Assembly (NCBI GenBank): GCA_026120185.1
Contig: JANUWF010001636.1
Location: forward strand, 3,759,501-3,823,500
Source of the DNA: Voacanga thouarsii
Lineage: Eukaryota; Streptophyta; Magnoliopsida; Gentianales; Apocynaceae
Length of the DNA stretch: 64,000 nt
Reading direction: 5' to 3'
Under the pieces are notes generated by a model. That model saw only the letters and a list, made by a program, of their open reading frames with translations, did no database searches and had not been told where the DNA came from. Both the position numbers and the translations under genes were made by a program. Shown piece after piece: positions 48,926 to 60,973 of this stretch. How positions within the stretch are numbered: position 1 is the first letter of the stretch; every line of letters starts with the position of its first letter.

Positions 48926-49971
48926 TCAGTCAGACGAGAGTTTCCCACAATCAAAGTCGGCCATTTTCATCGTGGAAGCAATAACTTGTCTTTGTAGGTT
49001 CTTTCTCAAAAAACCGAGTATCACGCTTTCACTCTCTTGTATGGAACCAACCAGATAGGCAGCAACTATGAGAGTAAAGCTCCTCCATTTCCTCATTTTC
49101 GCAAACTTCTCCAGGCCCTTGTTGATTTCTGTTGTTAGTTTCGCGTCATCTTCTTCATTTCTGATAGTTATTTTAGGTATTTTCAAGAAAGAGTCTCCAA
49201 TGCACCTGGCAAGGATAACACTGTCTTCCAACGACGAGCATGCCCCTTGCCCAATATCTGGTGTCATTGGATGAAGAGCATCACCAGCTACGCAAATACC
49301 TCTTCTGGTAAAGTCTTTCAGTAAAATATCCCATGGCAATCTGATCCTCAGCGGAACCAAGTAAATTGAATCCAAATCTGTTTTCCCTAGCAATATTGAT
49401 GTTTCTTCTGGAATGCTTGGAACACTTCTAGTTTTGGTTACTAAAAATTCCCTCAGCTTAACCGGATCTTCCGCCAAATCTCGGCACACTGCAATAATCC
49501 GAAACAAGAACACAAAACAAAAGCATTATTACAACCCATTTACGAAATATTTCCATAAACAAAGTTTGTGGAAGCAGACAAATTAAGCACTCGTTGTTTT
49601 TACTCTACACTTAAGAATTCAAGTAGAAGTAGGAATGCCAATGCTACGGTACTGATCAGATTTATCACTCTTACCATCATCGTATTCATTATTATGGAAA
49701 TACTCATTGCCTCACTAATATTCATTTTTATTACTTTTTGATAATATACCGGTACTAACTAATTATGTATTAAAATATAAATAAATTTTTTTGACCAAAA
49801 AAATAAATTATATAAATTATCTCATTCTATATAACTAAATTAACCTACATAAATATGAAAAATAATATATATATATATATATATATGTTTTTTTTTCATC
49901 AATTGGCATTAGAAATCCTAAGAGAAACTAAGTCCATAGTGAACCACATACTTCAGTAAGTTATACCGTGC

Positions 49972-50019
<48 letters not shown>

Positions 50020-52933
50020 TTAATCAAGTGGCAACAGAAATCCTAAATTGAACTGGTTCTATAGTGGATCATATGCTTTAATAAGTTGTACCGTATAATT
50101 TAAAATGCATATAATACAATTTGTTAAAATAATGATCCACCGTGATAATTGATCTAAATTTAAAACAAATTGCTTATTGCGTTTGGGATGCATAATTAAG
50201 GGTGCAAGAGTGGCTTACAACGGGAAACGGAGGGACTAGTAGTGCAAAACCAGTGAAGGGTTTTATCATCACAAGGAACAATTCCAAGATGAATGCCACT
50301 TCCATGGTACGCTATTGCTTTTGGGTTAGCCCCAGCTTCGGGATAGTCAATTAATCCCAGCATTCCTGACCTTCCAGTATCAAATGGTTTCGGGAGTCCT
50401 ATGTACTTTGCCACCACTGAATTGACTCCATCACACCCAATCAAGACCTTGATTTGGTGTTAGAAAATTGCTCATTAGAAACCGGAAATAATTTTAAAAC
50501 TAAATTTGAAGTGAAAGCTAATTATGAGATAACATTCTTTTTGAGAATTATGCCCACTATTCATTTTTATAAAAATAGTAGCGCAAAATATGTAAACTAT
50601 TCTTGAACTTTCACAAATTTTAATTTTCATTTTCGAATTTTAAAATACTTAATTTTAGCTCTTGAACTTTTAAAATACATAAAAAATAACCCTTTTAACA
50701 ATAAAAACTCAAGTACAATACAAAATCACTAAATTTTAACTCTCATTCTCTCATTTTTTATTTTAAAAATATTATTCTTTACCTTTAATCTCGTTCTATT
50801 CTCTTCGAATTATCTCTTCTACCAATTAAAATTATTAAGTGCTTACGAAAATTTATCGTATAACTTCCACGTGACCTATTTTATAAGTATTTTCATTTAC
50901 TCAACTCTCACAATGTGGTGTCATCTTTCTAATTCTTATAAAATAACTTCTATATATAACAGGAAAATACTACTTCGACTTGCGTGTCTCTCACTTTTCT
51001 TTTTAAATTTTTTTTTTTTTGATAATTTACTTCTACTTTCAAATTTATTTTTCCTTCCTGTAGAGATATCAAGAAAATTACTATATATTTTTCAAGAACT
51101 GAATCAATTTTTTTTCTTCTTCATCTTTATGTCTTAATTTTATTTATTAAATGATAAAATATGTTATTTTTGTTATATGGTTAGATTCGAAAAAGTGCGA
51201 AAGAGTAATCTCAAGATTATTGAGTATCATAAAAAGATTGAAGTTAAATCTTAAAATTATTGTTGATAAATGAAGAAATTCGAAAAAAAGAAAACGAGAT
51301 TAAAGTTGAAGAATAATATTTTAAAAATTAAAAATAGAAAAATAAGAGTTAAAATTTGGTAATTTTGTATTATACTTGAACTTTTATTGTTGAAAGGACT
51401 ATTTTTTAGGTGTTTTAAAAATTCGAAGACTAAAATTACATATTTTAAAATTTGATGGTAAAAATCAAAATTTATGAAAATTTAAAAGTTCCAGTGTCAT
51501 ATTTTGCCCAAAATAGTATAACTACACAAGATTGTCACCAAAAAGAAGACTTTATATCTGATGCATGCAAATAACATCACATTTACCTTGGCCCTAATAG
51601 TTGAGCCATCTTGAAGGTGAACCACCTTTAGGTTTCCTGATTCCTCAATAGAAACTACCTTTGAAGAAAACCTGATAGCCCCTTCTGGTAGCTCGTTCTT
51701 CAAGGTATCTAGCAAGACTTGCCTTCTCACAGAGAGAAGTTCATAGTTCCCACTGCATCAAATCACCTTAGAATATATGTCATGCCGAATGCTAGGACTT
51801 AATGACCAAATAGCCTATCATCTAATCTAATCTTTCTAGTGACTAATATTGTTATTATCTAATATGTTTTACATTTTTATTCTATACGACCCAAAGAAGT
51901 GATTTTTCATACTTCTTAAGCTAAGATGTTATAAACTCCAATGGAAATGGTACAAGTTGGTTCAGGAACATTCAATGCTCATATGTGACAAATAACTCAA
52001 ACGTATTGGTAAGGCAAACTGTAGAAGCGAATGGAGATTTTTCCAAGCTTAACATTTAACTATGGTGTGAATGTTTTAGACTTCTTTGAGCTAATTGTTA
52101 CTGTAAACAAAGTCCAGTCTATGTTCTCTTGAATTCTAAATTGTGCTAAATCCAGATGAGCAAATAGAAAGAAGCAATCCACTTTTCTTGGGCAATAACT
52201 TACTATCCCCTGACTGAAAGCTCCGAAACTGGCCGGGTAGACACTGCAGCAGCACGTTGAACGCTGCAGCGAGAAACATACTTTAGTAAGTTCCATATCA
52301 AAGAGGAACAGGAGAAATTAGTTTATTTAATCTTTAAATTTTAAATTTTATAATAAATTTATTTTTAATTATTTTTTATCATTATAATCTCTAATATATT
52401 ACATAAAAAAATTAAAAATCACGCATTAAATTATAATTTTATTACTGACAGTAAAAAAAAATATTAAGATAAAAAACATTACAATCTTAACTTTAGAAAT
52501 CAAATAAACAAAATTTGCGAGAAAAACAGATACCATAAACTCAAAATTGGTTCTGTTTGATTAGCAAAATTAAGCACCTAAACGAATATCGGGGAGCTGA
52601 TTATTTAAGAACCAACGGTTGAGCCCCTTACCCATCAAGTCGTATAGCGCGTTCTCTGATGTGATTTCCAACTCCCAGAACATCCAGTGCCCTCAATGCA
52701 TTAGTCCACAAGGAGAAAGCATATCCTTTCGTTCTTAAACAGTCTGACGATTCCAAAATCAAGCTTCGCAATCCCAACCTACATTGCACAAGGATGTCCA
52801 TAGTGCTAATTAAGTGAAACCGTTGCAGGAGAAGGACAAGTAGTTAACAAGTTCCATACCTATGAAGTCCCAGAGAAGTAGAAAGACCAGCAACCCCAGC
52901 CCCAACTATGACAATGTCCTCAACAATGTCCAT
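48926..52933 (-). CDS. FAD-dependent monooxygenase (MO1/CTF2A-like), six exons
   Basis: Exons: 52860-52933, 52632-52778, 52204-52263, 51587-51752, 50219-50447, 48926-49488, 412 codons, the normal length. The protein starts MDIVEDIVIVGAGVAGLSTS with the FAD-binding GxGxxG. Exon 4 gives ELLSVRRQVLLDTLKNELPE, exon 5 the DG motif VLIGCDGVNSVVAKYIGLP, and exon 6 the second FAD-contact motif CVAGDALHPMTPDIGQGA. The fold is that of aromatic-ring hydroxylases of the salicylate/zeaxanthin-epoxidase superfamily. The substrate of plant MO1-type enzymes is not settled, and similar genes are often labelled urate-hydroxylase-like. Introns 3-5 are long, and intron 5 contains TA microsatellites. The promoter is split by a MITE-like insertion. 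All frames join cleanly and no stop is seen. Confidence 0.88.
49868..50015. repeat. Two (TA)n microsatellites in monooxygenase intron 5
   Basis: TA runs at about 49867-49886 and 49976-50015. The sequence following each (CAATTGGCATTAGAAATCCTAA and TCAAGTGGCAACAGAAATCC) is similar, suggesting a local duplication of the run plus about 100 bp. Confidence 0.75.
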
Positions 52934-53018
52934 TTGATACTGAATATTGGCTGCATATATATTGAAGATTCAGACTGTAGCAACACACAGTAAATGGCTA
53001 TACAAGCACAAGATGCGA

Positions 53019-53026
53019 CTTAAATA
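53019..53026 (-). promoter_or_regulatory. Probable TATA box of the monooxygenase gene
   Basis: TATTTAAG on the minus strand about 90 bp before the ATG at 52933, in the block shared with the expansin promoter. Confidence 0.6.
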
Positions 53027-53041
53027 AGAGAGAATTCTCTA

Positions 53042-53414
53042 GGCTAGTTTGGGAGGAATGATTTGGAGAGAAAAGAAGGGATTTGAGAAAGAACTGAGTT
53101 CATTTACGGTGCTTAAGAGTTTTGTGAGAGAGGAAAAGAAGAGAATTGGACTGACTGACGTTGCATCCCTCCTTCACAATGATTTCTCTCCAATTATAGA
53201 GAAAAAATGGAAGGACCCTTTTTCAAGGATATTGCAATGATAAATCTGTTCATATTTTTTTCAATATTATTTTAAAAAATTTTCATGACTAATTTTATAA
53301 ATTCTTAAAATAAAAATTTCTTCCTTAAATTTTTAAAAAATATTACACATAAATTATTTTGTTTTTATGTTAATAATTTGAAATTTTTCTTTTTTTTTTC
53401 CCTAAACTGGGAAC
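53042..53414. mobile_element. 373-bp MITE-like insertion in the monooxygenase promoter
   Basis: The homologous promoters at 36.6 and 54.5 kb run straight through AATTCTCTAAATGC.TCAACCTCAC or AAACCTCAC. Here the match stops at CTA (53039-53041) and resumes at 53418, with a second CTA at 53415-53417. The inserted DNA starts GGCTAGTTTGGGAGG and ends, inverted, GTTCCCAGTTTAGGG, an imperfect inverted repeat. A 3-bp duplication would fit a PIF/Harbinger-type MITE. Confidence 0.65.
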
Positions 53415-53644
53415 CTAGGACATCAACCTCACATCGATGTCTGCAAAGTGACAAAAGCTTACTATTTGGTACAGTGGCCTACGCCTAGGAATTTTCCTGC
53501 ATAATGACTTGTGGACTGCGAGCATAACAAAAGTGTAAGGTCAGCCACAGGACCCCAAACCAAAGGTGAGGCTACTGAAAACATATCTAGCAAAAAGATG
53601 CTACTAAAAACAACTGTGCAGTTTTCATTTCAATCGGAGGCAAC

Positions 53645-53729
53645 GGTGATCGCTCGAAGTTGGATTGGCCAATCTCCAACTTCGAGGATTGGCCAATCCA
53701 TCTTTTTGCTATCAAATGGAGCGATCACC
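53645..53729. repeat. Nested inverted repeat with two perfect CCAAT palindromes
   Basis: Outer arms GGTGATCGCTC (53645-53655) and GAGCGATCACC (53719-53729) are perfect inverted repeats. Inside are TCGAAGTTGGA (53654-53664) with TCCAACTTCGA (53675-53685), and two copies of GATTGGCCAATC (53663-53674 and 53687-53698), each itself a perfect palindrome. Confidence 0.9.
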
Positions 53730-54349
53730 AAGAAATTCAAAGATGGTCCTTTTTCCTATTTTTAAGAAGATACAGAGTTTAGTTGGATGTACCTATTTAA
53801 TTAGATCAAAAGTGAGAAGATAAGTTGATATCTGAAGAGAAGGCACATATATTCTATCTAAATTACGAACGACTTTTGCATGATAAGGTAATTCAGAAAA
53901 GGAAGAATAAAGCTGTAAAGTAGTGTCTCTGCATCCTTCATTATCCATGAAATCAGCAAAGGAAGTGCCCTTCTCTGAAAGCATGGATCAGTGAAACAGA
54001 GGACACTCTTCTTACCAGATTATGGATGTGAAGAAATATTTCTTTCAATCGCCAGAGATGAAAAAGCTGTAAAAACAAGCTGCCAGGATATCTAATTTAA
54101 AGACGGTCTAATTCTGTGTTGTTGTCAATGTGGCTTGGCCCGGGAGCTCAACGGATGGTCTAATTCTCTACTCCCATTTCTGATCACTTTTTGTTGAAAA
54201 GCAAGTAGATCCAACATCAACAATGTACAAATTATTATCTAAATATCTGGTAAAACTTCTTTAGTATATATTATATATTAAGATAAGGATTGTGTGGAGA
54301 TGAATTTATTAAAATTTAATAAAATATTATTAATAAAAAAATATAATAC
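53730..54349. other. Upstream region of the monooxygenase gene
   Basis: No gene recognised. The block at 54118-54170 (landmarks GAGCTCAACGGATGG, AATTCTCTACTCC) resembles 39150-39190 near the expansin gene. Confidence 0.45.
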
Positions 54350-54640
54350 GAACAAGATGAGCAATTCCAGGGTCCACTGTGACAATGCCTTCAACAATGT
54401 CCATTTGATACTGAAGATTGGTTGGATATTGAAGATTCAGACTGTGGCTATACCAAGCACAAGATGCAACTTAAATAGGACAGAATTCTCTAAATGCATC
54501 AACCTCACATGGGACGTCTGCAATTTGATAAAAGCTTTGATTTTTATTTTTATTACACTAATTTATCTCTGCAAAATCTGAAGAATTTTGCAGCCCGTTC
54601 AATTATTTCCACGTTCTTCCACTACTCTATACTCCTACCC
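54350..54640 (-). pseudogene. Monooxygenase exon-1 and promoter fragment
   Basis: On the minus strand the start ATG near 54403 gives MDIVEGIVTVDPGIA, a decayed copy of MDIVEDIVIVGAGVA from the intact gene. It has lost the FAD-binding glycines and everything downstream. The upstream 230 bp (54412-54640) are the same promoter module as in the expansin and the intact monooxygenase, without the 373-bp insertion. Confidence 0.8.
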
Positions 54641-55646
54641 AACCGATGTAGATTTTTTAATTATTTTTTTAGAGGGGAAAAGGAAGACAGGGAGAAGAAA
54701 TAAAGAAATTAATAAAACAAAATTCGATATCAAATTTAAAATTTACGCGTCAAACAATAATTTTATTAAATATTAAGACAGATTATTATTACAGTTTAAA
54801 AGACAATTCATTTGCTTTTTCTCTATTTTTTATTATTTTCGTCCTAATTAAATTGACATACTTATTTTTTATATCCCTTATTGCAATCTCTCCTTTTACT
54901 AATTATGATCTAACACTCTTCAATTACTAAGATGGATAAATATTTAATTATGAATATTTTTAAAAGTTTAATTTTAAAATTAACTGAAATTTATAAACTC
55001 TTAATTTTTATATTTGAGTTTAAAAATAATTTATATTATAAAATAATTAATATACTATATATATTATTTTTTATATTTAAATTTTATATAAAATATTATA
55101 AAATTCATATATATTTTTATATAAAATATTATATCAAATTAATCACTGTAAATTTATTTGGAAAGAAGAAAATATGACTTTGCGAGTCTCTAAAAGAACA
55201 GTGAAGGAGAAACTAAGGTGAATACTGGTATAGTTAACGAGCGGAGGAGATAGTTTGTGAGGTCAGCAAGGACTCTCAAATCAACACTCACCCTACTGAA
55301 CAACGTACTGAAGTTGGATTGGCTGCAAGTTAATAATTTTGTGGCAATCAGATGGTATACGCTCACTGTCAGGGTACCCAGTCGGCCCAGTGTCACGGGA
55401 GCACTGCAGATGGTCAGTGATTCTCTTCCTTTCGTGTTTTGTGTTTTTTGAAGTTTGAACAGTTGTTTCAGAAAGTAGGACAAAATTAACAATTTACAAA
55501 CAGTTATAGATATTTTTCGCACATGTGATTATGGATCACCGTGTAAGCTCGCGTCAACGCAAACGACAGATCGACCCACGCTGCCTACATATAACCTGTG
55601 GCGCGGAGGATAAATGATTTACATTCGCCATAAGTTAACAATGTAA
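54641..55646. other. Spacer before copia C
   Basis: AT-rich to about 55170. The part 55190-55600 has more balanced composition, with frames on both strands but no recognisable product. Confidence 0.35.
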
Positions 55647-55985
55647 TATTATAAAATTTAGATAATGTTAAAATAAAATTTATACATTATATATTAATAA
55701 AATTTTAATTATTCTTTACACAAGAATTTTTCTCTTTTTTCTCTCTCACAATTTTCTTTAATCTTTCTTTTACAAAATAATAGTGTATTACAAGTTTAGA
55801 GAATAGCTCTATTTATAAAGCTTTAATTAGTGTAATACATCATCTTTCACTAATCTTAATTAGTGGTGTCTCCATTAAATAGTGGATATCCATAAAAATC
55901 TTCTCTAATAATTCACATAAATCCATAATTAGTGGAGCCTCCACTAATTAATGGAACTTCTAATAATTTTAAAATATTCATAACA
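55647..55985 (-). repeat. 3' LTR of copia C
   Basis: Starts TATTATAAAATTTAGATAAT and ends ATTCATAACA. Matches both LTRs of element A. Confidence 0.85.
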
Positions 55986-56119
55986 CTCCCCTTTGGATGT
56001 TCATCAATTACATAAAGAATATGTCTCGTTAAAACCTTACTAGATAAAAATTCAGTGGAAAAAAAATCTAATAAAGGAAAAATAGTACACTATTCTATAT
56101 GTCTGTTTATTACTCCCCC

Positions 56120-57600
56120 TGATAAGATGATTCCTTTAAATCTTTAAACCGACGCATATCGATTTCATATCTCAACTTCTCAAATGTTGCAATCGGAAAG
56201 TATTTGTGAAAATATCTGCTAGGTTGTCACATGACCGAATTTGTAACACATCAATTTCACATTTCTTTTGGAGTTCATGAGTAAAAAAGAATTTTGGTGA
56301 AATATGTTTTGTCCGATCTCATTTAATATATCCTCCTCGTAATTGAGTTATGCAAACTGCATTGTCTTTATAAAGAGGAGTTAGAATATCTTTGATCGAT
56401 GATAATCCACAACTTTCTCGAATATAATGAATCATGGATCTTAGTCATACACATTCTCGACTTACTTCATGAATGACTATAATTTCAGTATGATTTGAAG
56501 AAATAGCTACTATAGATTGTTTTGTCGAACACCATGATATAGCAGTATTTTCACACGTAAATAGATAGCTCATTTGAGAATATTTTTTATGTGGATCAGA
56601 TAAATAACCAGCATCTGCATAACCTATCAATGTTGGGTTGGTTTTATTTGAATAAAATAATCCGAGATCAATTGTACCTTGGAGATATCGAATGACTTGT
56701 TTAATTTCATTCTAATGTCGTCGTGTTGGTGAAGAACTAAATCTTACAAATAAATTGACAGCAAAAATAATATCAGGTCGTGTATTATTAGCAAGATATA
56801 TCAATACACCAATTGCACTGAGATATGGTACTTCGGACCAAGGAGTTCTTCATCATTTTCTTTAGGTCGGAAATGATCTTTATTCACATTTAATGACCGG
56901 ACGATCACTGGAATACTCAATGGATGTGCTTTGTTCATGTAAAATCTTTTTAACACTTTTACTGTATATGTTAATTGATGAATAAATATTCCACTTTTCA
57001 GATGTTAAATTTGTAAATCAAGGTAAATTTTGGTTTTATCAAAATCATTGATTTCGAATTCTCTTTTTAAATAATAACTTGTTTCTTGGAGTTCTTCAGG
57101 AGTTCCAATAAGATTAATATAATCAACATATATTGCTAATATCACAAATTTAGAACCAAATTTCTTAATAAAAATACATGGACATACCTGGTCATTTTTA
57201 AATCTCGCTTTCAATAAATATTCACTAAGACGTGTGAACCACATGCGCCCATATTGCTTCAGGCCATATAATGATTTTTGCAATTTGATGGAGTAATTTT
57301 CACGAGGATAATGTGTATATGCTTCAGGCATATGAAATCTTTCGGGGATTTTCATGTAAACATCATTTTCTACATTTCCATACATGTAAGCAGTGACAAC
57401 ATCTAATAGGCGCATATCTATTTTTTCATGTACTGCCAAACTGATAAGATATCGAAATGTAATAGCATCAACAATAGGAAAATAGGTTTCATCATAATCA
57501 ATACCTGGTCTTTGTGAAAAACCTTGAGCTACTAACCATACTTTATATCGTACGATTTCATTATTTTCATTGCGCTTTCGCACAAATATCCATTTGTAGC
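56120..57600 (-). pseudogene. Copia C reverse transcriptase and RNase H
   Basis: RT is open from 57583 to 57005 with LLDVVTAYMYGN and SLYGLKQYGRMWFTRLSEYL. The active-site box reads AIYVDYINLIG where element A has YVDD, so the second catalytic aspartate is lost. The remainder down to about 56120 is split by stops, with the RNase H piece NTAISWCSTKQSIVAISSNH at 56445-56630. Confidence 0.85.
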
Positions 57601-58248
57601 CAACAGATTTTACACCTTCTAGTGTTCGAACTGCAGGTTCAAAGACTTCACGTTTTGTCAGTGCATTTAACTCCGATTGAATCGCATCTTTCCATTGTAG
57701 CCAGTCTTTTCTATGCCGACATTCATCAACTGATATTGGTTCAAGATCATCACTATCCTGTGTAACATCAAGAGATATATTGTATGCAAATATATTATCA
57801 ATAACAGTTTCTATCCGATTCCAACTTCTACTGAAAGTGATATAAGTGATAGAAATTTTTGTGTTACTTTCATCAACTTCTGGTTCTTTGTCATCAATTT
57901 TCTCTTGGTCTTTATTATTCTTTTCTTCAATATGATCTTCTAAATCAATTAATCCTCTTTTATTTCGATGATTTTTATCTTTGGAACCAAGAGGTCGGCT
58001 ACACTTCGGCGTACTTTTGACTCATCAGCTATCGGTATAATATTTTGTTCTGCTGGAATTTCAATTCGAATAAGAGCATTTATAGCTGGAATATGCGATT
58101 TTGTAACTCTTTTGGAGTCATCAAAAGCATCTGGTATTTGATTTGCAATGCTTTGCAAATGAATTATCTTTTGAACTTTAAATTCACATACACTTGTGTG
58201 CGGATTAAGATAATTTAATGATGTTGTCCAAGCAAGATCATTTTTATA

Positions 58249-58920
58249 CTATTTTTGTTCTCCCCCTAATTTAGGGAATAATGATTCATCAAAATGACAA
58301 TCAGCAAATCTTGTTGTGAATATATCACCTGTTAAGGGTTCAACATACCTGATAATAGAGGGAGAATCATATCCAACGTATATCCCCTTTCTTCTTTGAG
58401 GACCCATCTTTGTACGTTGGTTTGGTGCAATCGGAACATATACAAACACCCAAAAATTTTTAAATGAGTAATATTTGGTTCTGACCCAAAAGATAATTGT
58501 AAAAGAGAGAATTTATGATAACAAGTTGGCCTTATGCGTACAAGTGTTGCAGCATGTAAAATATCATGTCTCGAGGCAGATGTTGGGAGATTTGTTTTCA
58601 TTAATAATGGTCTAGCAATTAATTGTAATCGTTTAATCAAAGATTCAGTAAGACCATTTTGTGTATGCACATGAGTTACAGAATATTCAACATTAATCCC
58701 AATTGACATGCAATATGTATCAAAAGCATGTGATGAAAATTCACCAGCATTATCCAAACGGATATTTTTAATTTGATGATCAGGAAATTGTATTCGTAAT
58801 TTAATTATTTGAGTAAGTAATATCGCAAACGTCAGGTTGCGAGTAGATAATAAACACACATGTGACCATCGGGATGATGCATCAATCAAGACCATAAAAT
58901 ATTTAAACGGTCCACACGGT
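58249..58920 (-). pseudogene. Copia C integrase
   Basis: MVLIDASSRWSHV, RLDNAGEFSS and NGLTESLIKR keep the three catalytic acids over 187 open codons. The C-terminal part (YVPIAPNQRTKMGPQRRKG) lies in the overlapping frame at 58249-58449, so at least one frameshift is present. Confidence 0.8.
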
Positions 58921-59144
58921 GGATCAATAGGTCTACAAATATCTCCGTGAATCTGTTCAAGAAATGTAGGACTTTCAGTTCCTACTTTTATTGGTTATGG
59001 TTTAACAATTAATTTTCTTAGGGAACATGCAGCACATGAGAATTTTTCAGATGTTAATATCATTTTATTTTTTAATGAATGACCATGTATATTCTCAATA
59101 ATTCTTCTCATCATGGTAGATCTCGGACGACCCAACCGGTCATG

Positions 59145-59597
59145 CTAGATGCTAAAAGTAATAGGATCAGTAAACTTCTGATTTATGAGATGATAAATTT
59201 TAATTGTACGTATTTTTGCAAAATATAGGCCAGTAGAAAAAGACGGTAATTTTTCTGATACAGATTTCTTACCCAAATAAATTTGAGTAAGATAAAGATG
59301 ATCAATACCATTTTCCTCATTTGTTTCAATATGATACCCATTTCTACAGATATTTTTAAAACTCAATAAACTTCTTCTGAATTTTGAGGAAAATAGTGTC
59401 TTATCAATAATAATTATTATTCTTTCAGGCAATAATATACTAGTTCTTCCGGGGCTTTCAATCACATTTGTATTATCGTTTATCGTATAAATATTTATTT
59501 CTTCCATTTTGAAATCAGAAAAATATTTCTCATTTTTTAGTATGGTGTGTGTAATTCCACTATCAATAATGCATACATCATCATTAACAACAACCAT
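59145..59597 (-). pseudogene. Copia C aspartic protease segment
   Basis: Carries CIIDSGITHTILKNEKYF. Element A has DSGTTH here, so the conserved Thr after DSG is changed to Ile. Confidence 0.75.
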
Positions 59598-59755
59598 CTG
59601 AACACAAATATATATATATATATATATATGTAAATGTAAATATTATTAGAATATAATGAAAATACAAAAATATCAGGGTGAGGCTTTTAGTTCTTTTGGA
59701 CACTGCCATCACCAATTAAATTGTCTATCCTACCGTTTGGGTGTTCAAAAAAATC

Positions 59756-60665
59756 CTATACATCCATATGTGTAATATTGATATTAAGATCTTCAGGATC
59801 AATATCATCATCTGCAGCATCATTTACTGGATGTTGAGAAAAATTTACTTTCACATTTTTATTTTTCAATGAAGCTTGATATAATTCAACTAAATGCTTA
59901 GCCGTACGACAGGTACGTGACCAATGACCTTTCATGCCACATCTATAACATATATCCTCATAATTTTCTTTCATTTCTTTTTCTTTTTCTTTTCCCTTAT
60001 GATCTTTTTTGTTCCACTTCAGGTGGCCAGTATTTCTCACAGTTTGATTATGATTGTGATAAGGGAAATATCGAGCGTATCCACGACCATAACCACGACT
60101 ACGACCACAGCCACGACCACGACTATAACGATAGCTTCTGTTGGAGCCAACAACATTCACTTCTGGGAGTGCTGTTGAGCCAGTTGGTCTGGCTTCATGA
60201 TTTTTCAATAATAACTCATTATTTTTCTCTACAATGAGGAGGACAGTAATTAAATCTGTAATTTTGGTATACCCTTTTTCTTGATATTGTTGCTGCAAGA
60301 CAATATTCGAGGCATGAAAGGTGGAGAATGTCTTCTCCAGCATATCTTCATCAGTCACTTTTTCTCCGCACAATTTTAACTGAGATGTAATTTTATACAT
60401 TGCGGAGTTATATTCATTCATGGTTTTAAAATCTTGCAACCTCAGGTGCAACCATTCATACCGTGCAGTGGGTAATACGACCATCTTTAGGTGGTCAAAT
60501 CTTTCTTTTAAATTTACCCACAGGACATATGGATCTTCTTCGGTAAGATATTCCATTTTCAAATTTTCATCGAGATGACGACGAATAAAAATCAAAGCTT
60601 TAGCCTTGTATTGTGCAGATGCACTATTATTTGTTTGAATAGTTTCACTAAAACCTTCAGCATTT
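59756..60665 (-). pseudogene. Copia C gag, N-terminus missing
   Basis: An open frame of 279 codons with LWVNLKERFDHLK, an Arg/Gly-rich linker (RYSRGRGCGRSRGYGRGY) and an intact CCHC knuckle CYRCGMKGHWSRTC. The first roughly 80 residues present in element A are absent because the element is cut at 60665. Confidence 0.8.
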
Positions 60666-60973
60666 TATACAATTGCATGAGGGCTTGTCTGCTCCGTCTG
60701 TGGTTATCAATATGGTTGGTCACGGTAGCTCAAGAGACAGTTAAAGACTCTACAAATTGTTTTTGTCAATCAGCAAATGAAAGTAAGTAAAACCAAATTA
60801 TCAATCTGCAAATGGTGATCTGAATAATGGGCACTGGTAATGATGCACTAATGCATCTTTTGCACATGCAATCTGTGGCGAGGGAAGTCACATATGGTAG
60901 ACCTATCTTGCTTTTTATTGTAGAGTATGTGAAGTTTCATATATTCGTGGTTTTATTGGACAAGTCAATCAAA
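60666..60973. other. Monooxygenase pseudogene 3' flank
   Basis: The first 75 bp (landmarks GAGGGCTTGTCTGC, ATGGTTGGTCACG, TAGCTCAAG) resemble 39107-39175. No gene seen. Confidence 0.5.

Larger units (their letters stand above)
55647..60665 (-). mobile_element. Ty1/copia retrotransposon C, same family as A, 5' end deleted
   Basis: It has the 3' LTR (55647-55985) and then RNase H, RT, integrase, protease and most of gag on the minus strand, closely similar to element A throughout. Homology stops abruptly at 60665 within gag (after TTCAGCATTT), where element A continues for another 1.7 kb through the gag start, primer site and 5' LTR. The element interrupts the monooxygenase cluster. Confidence 0.88.
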
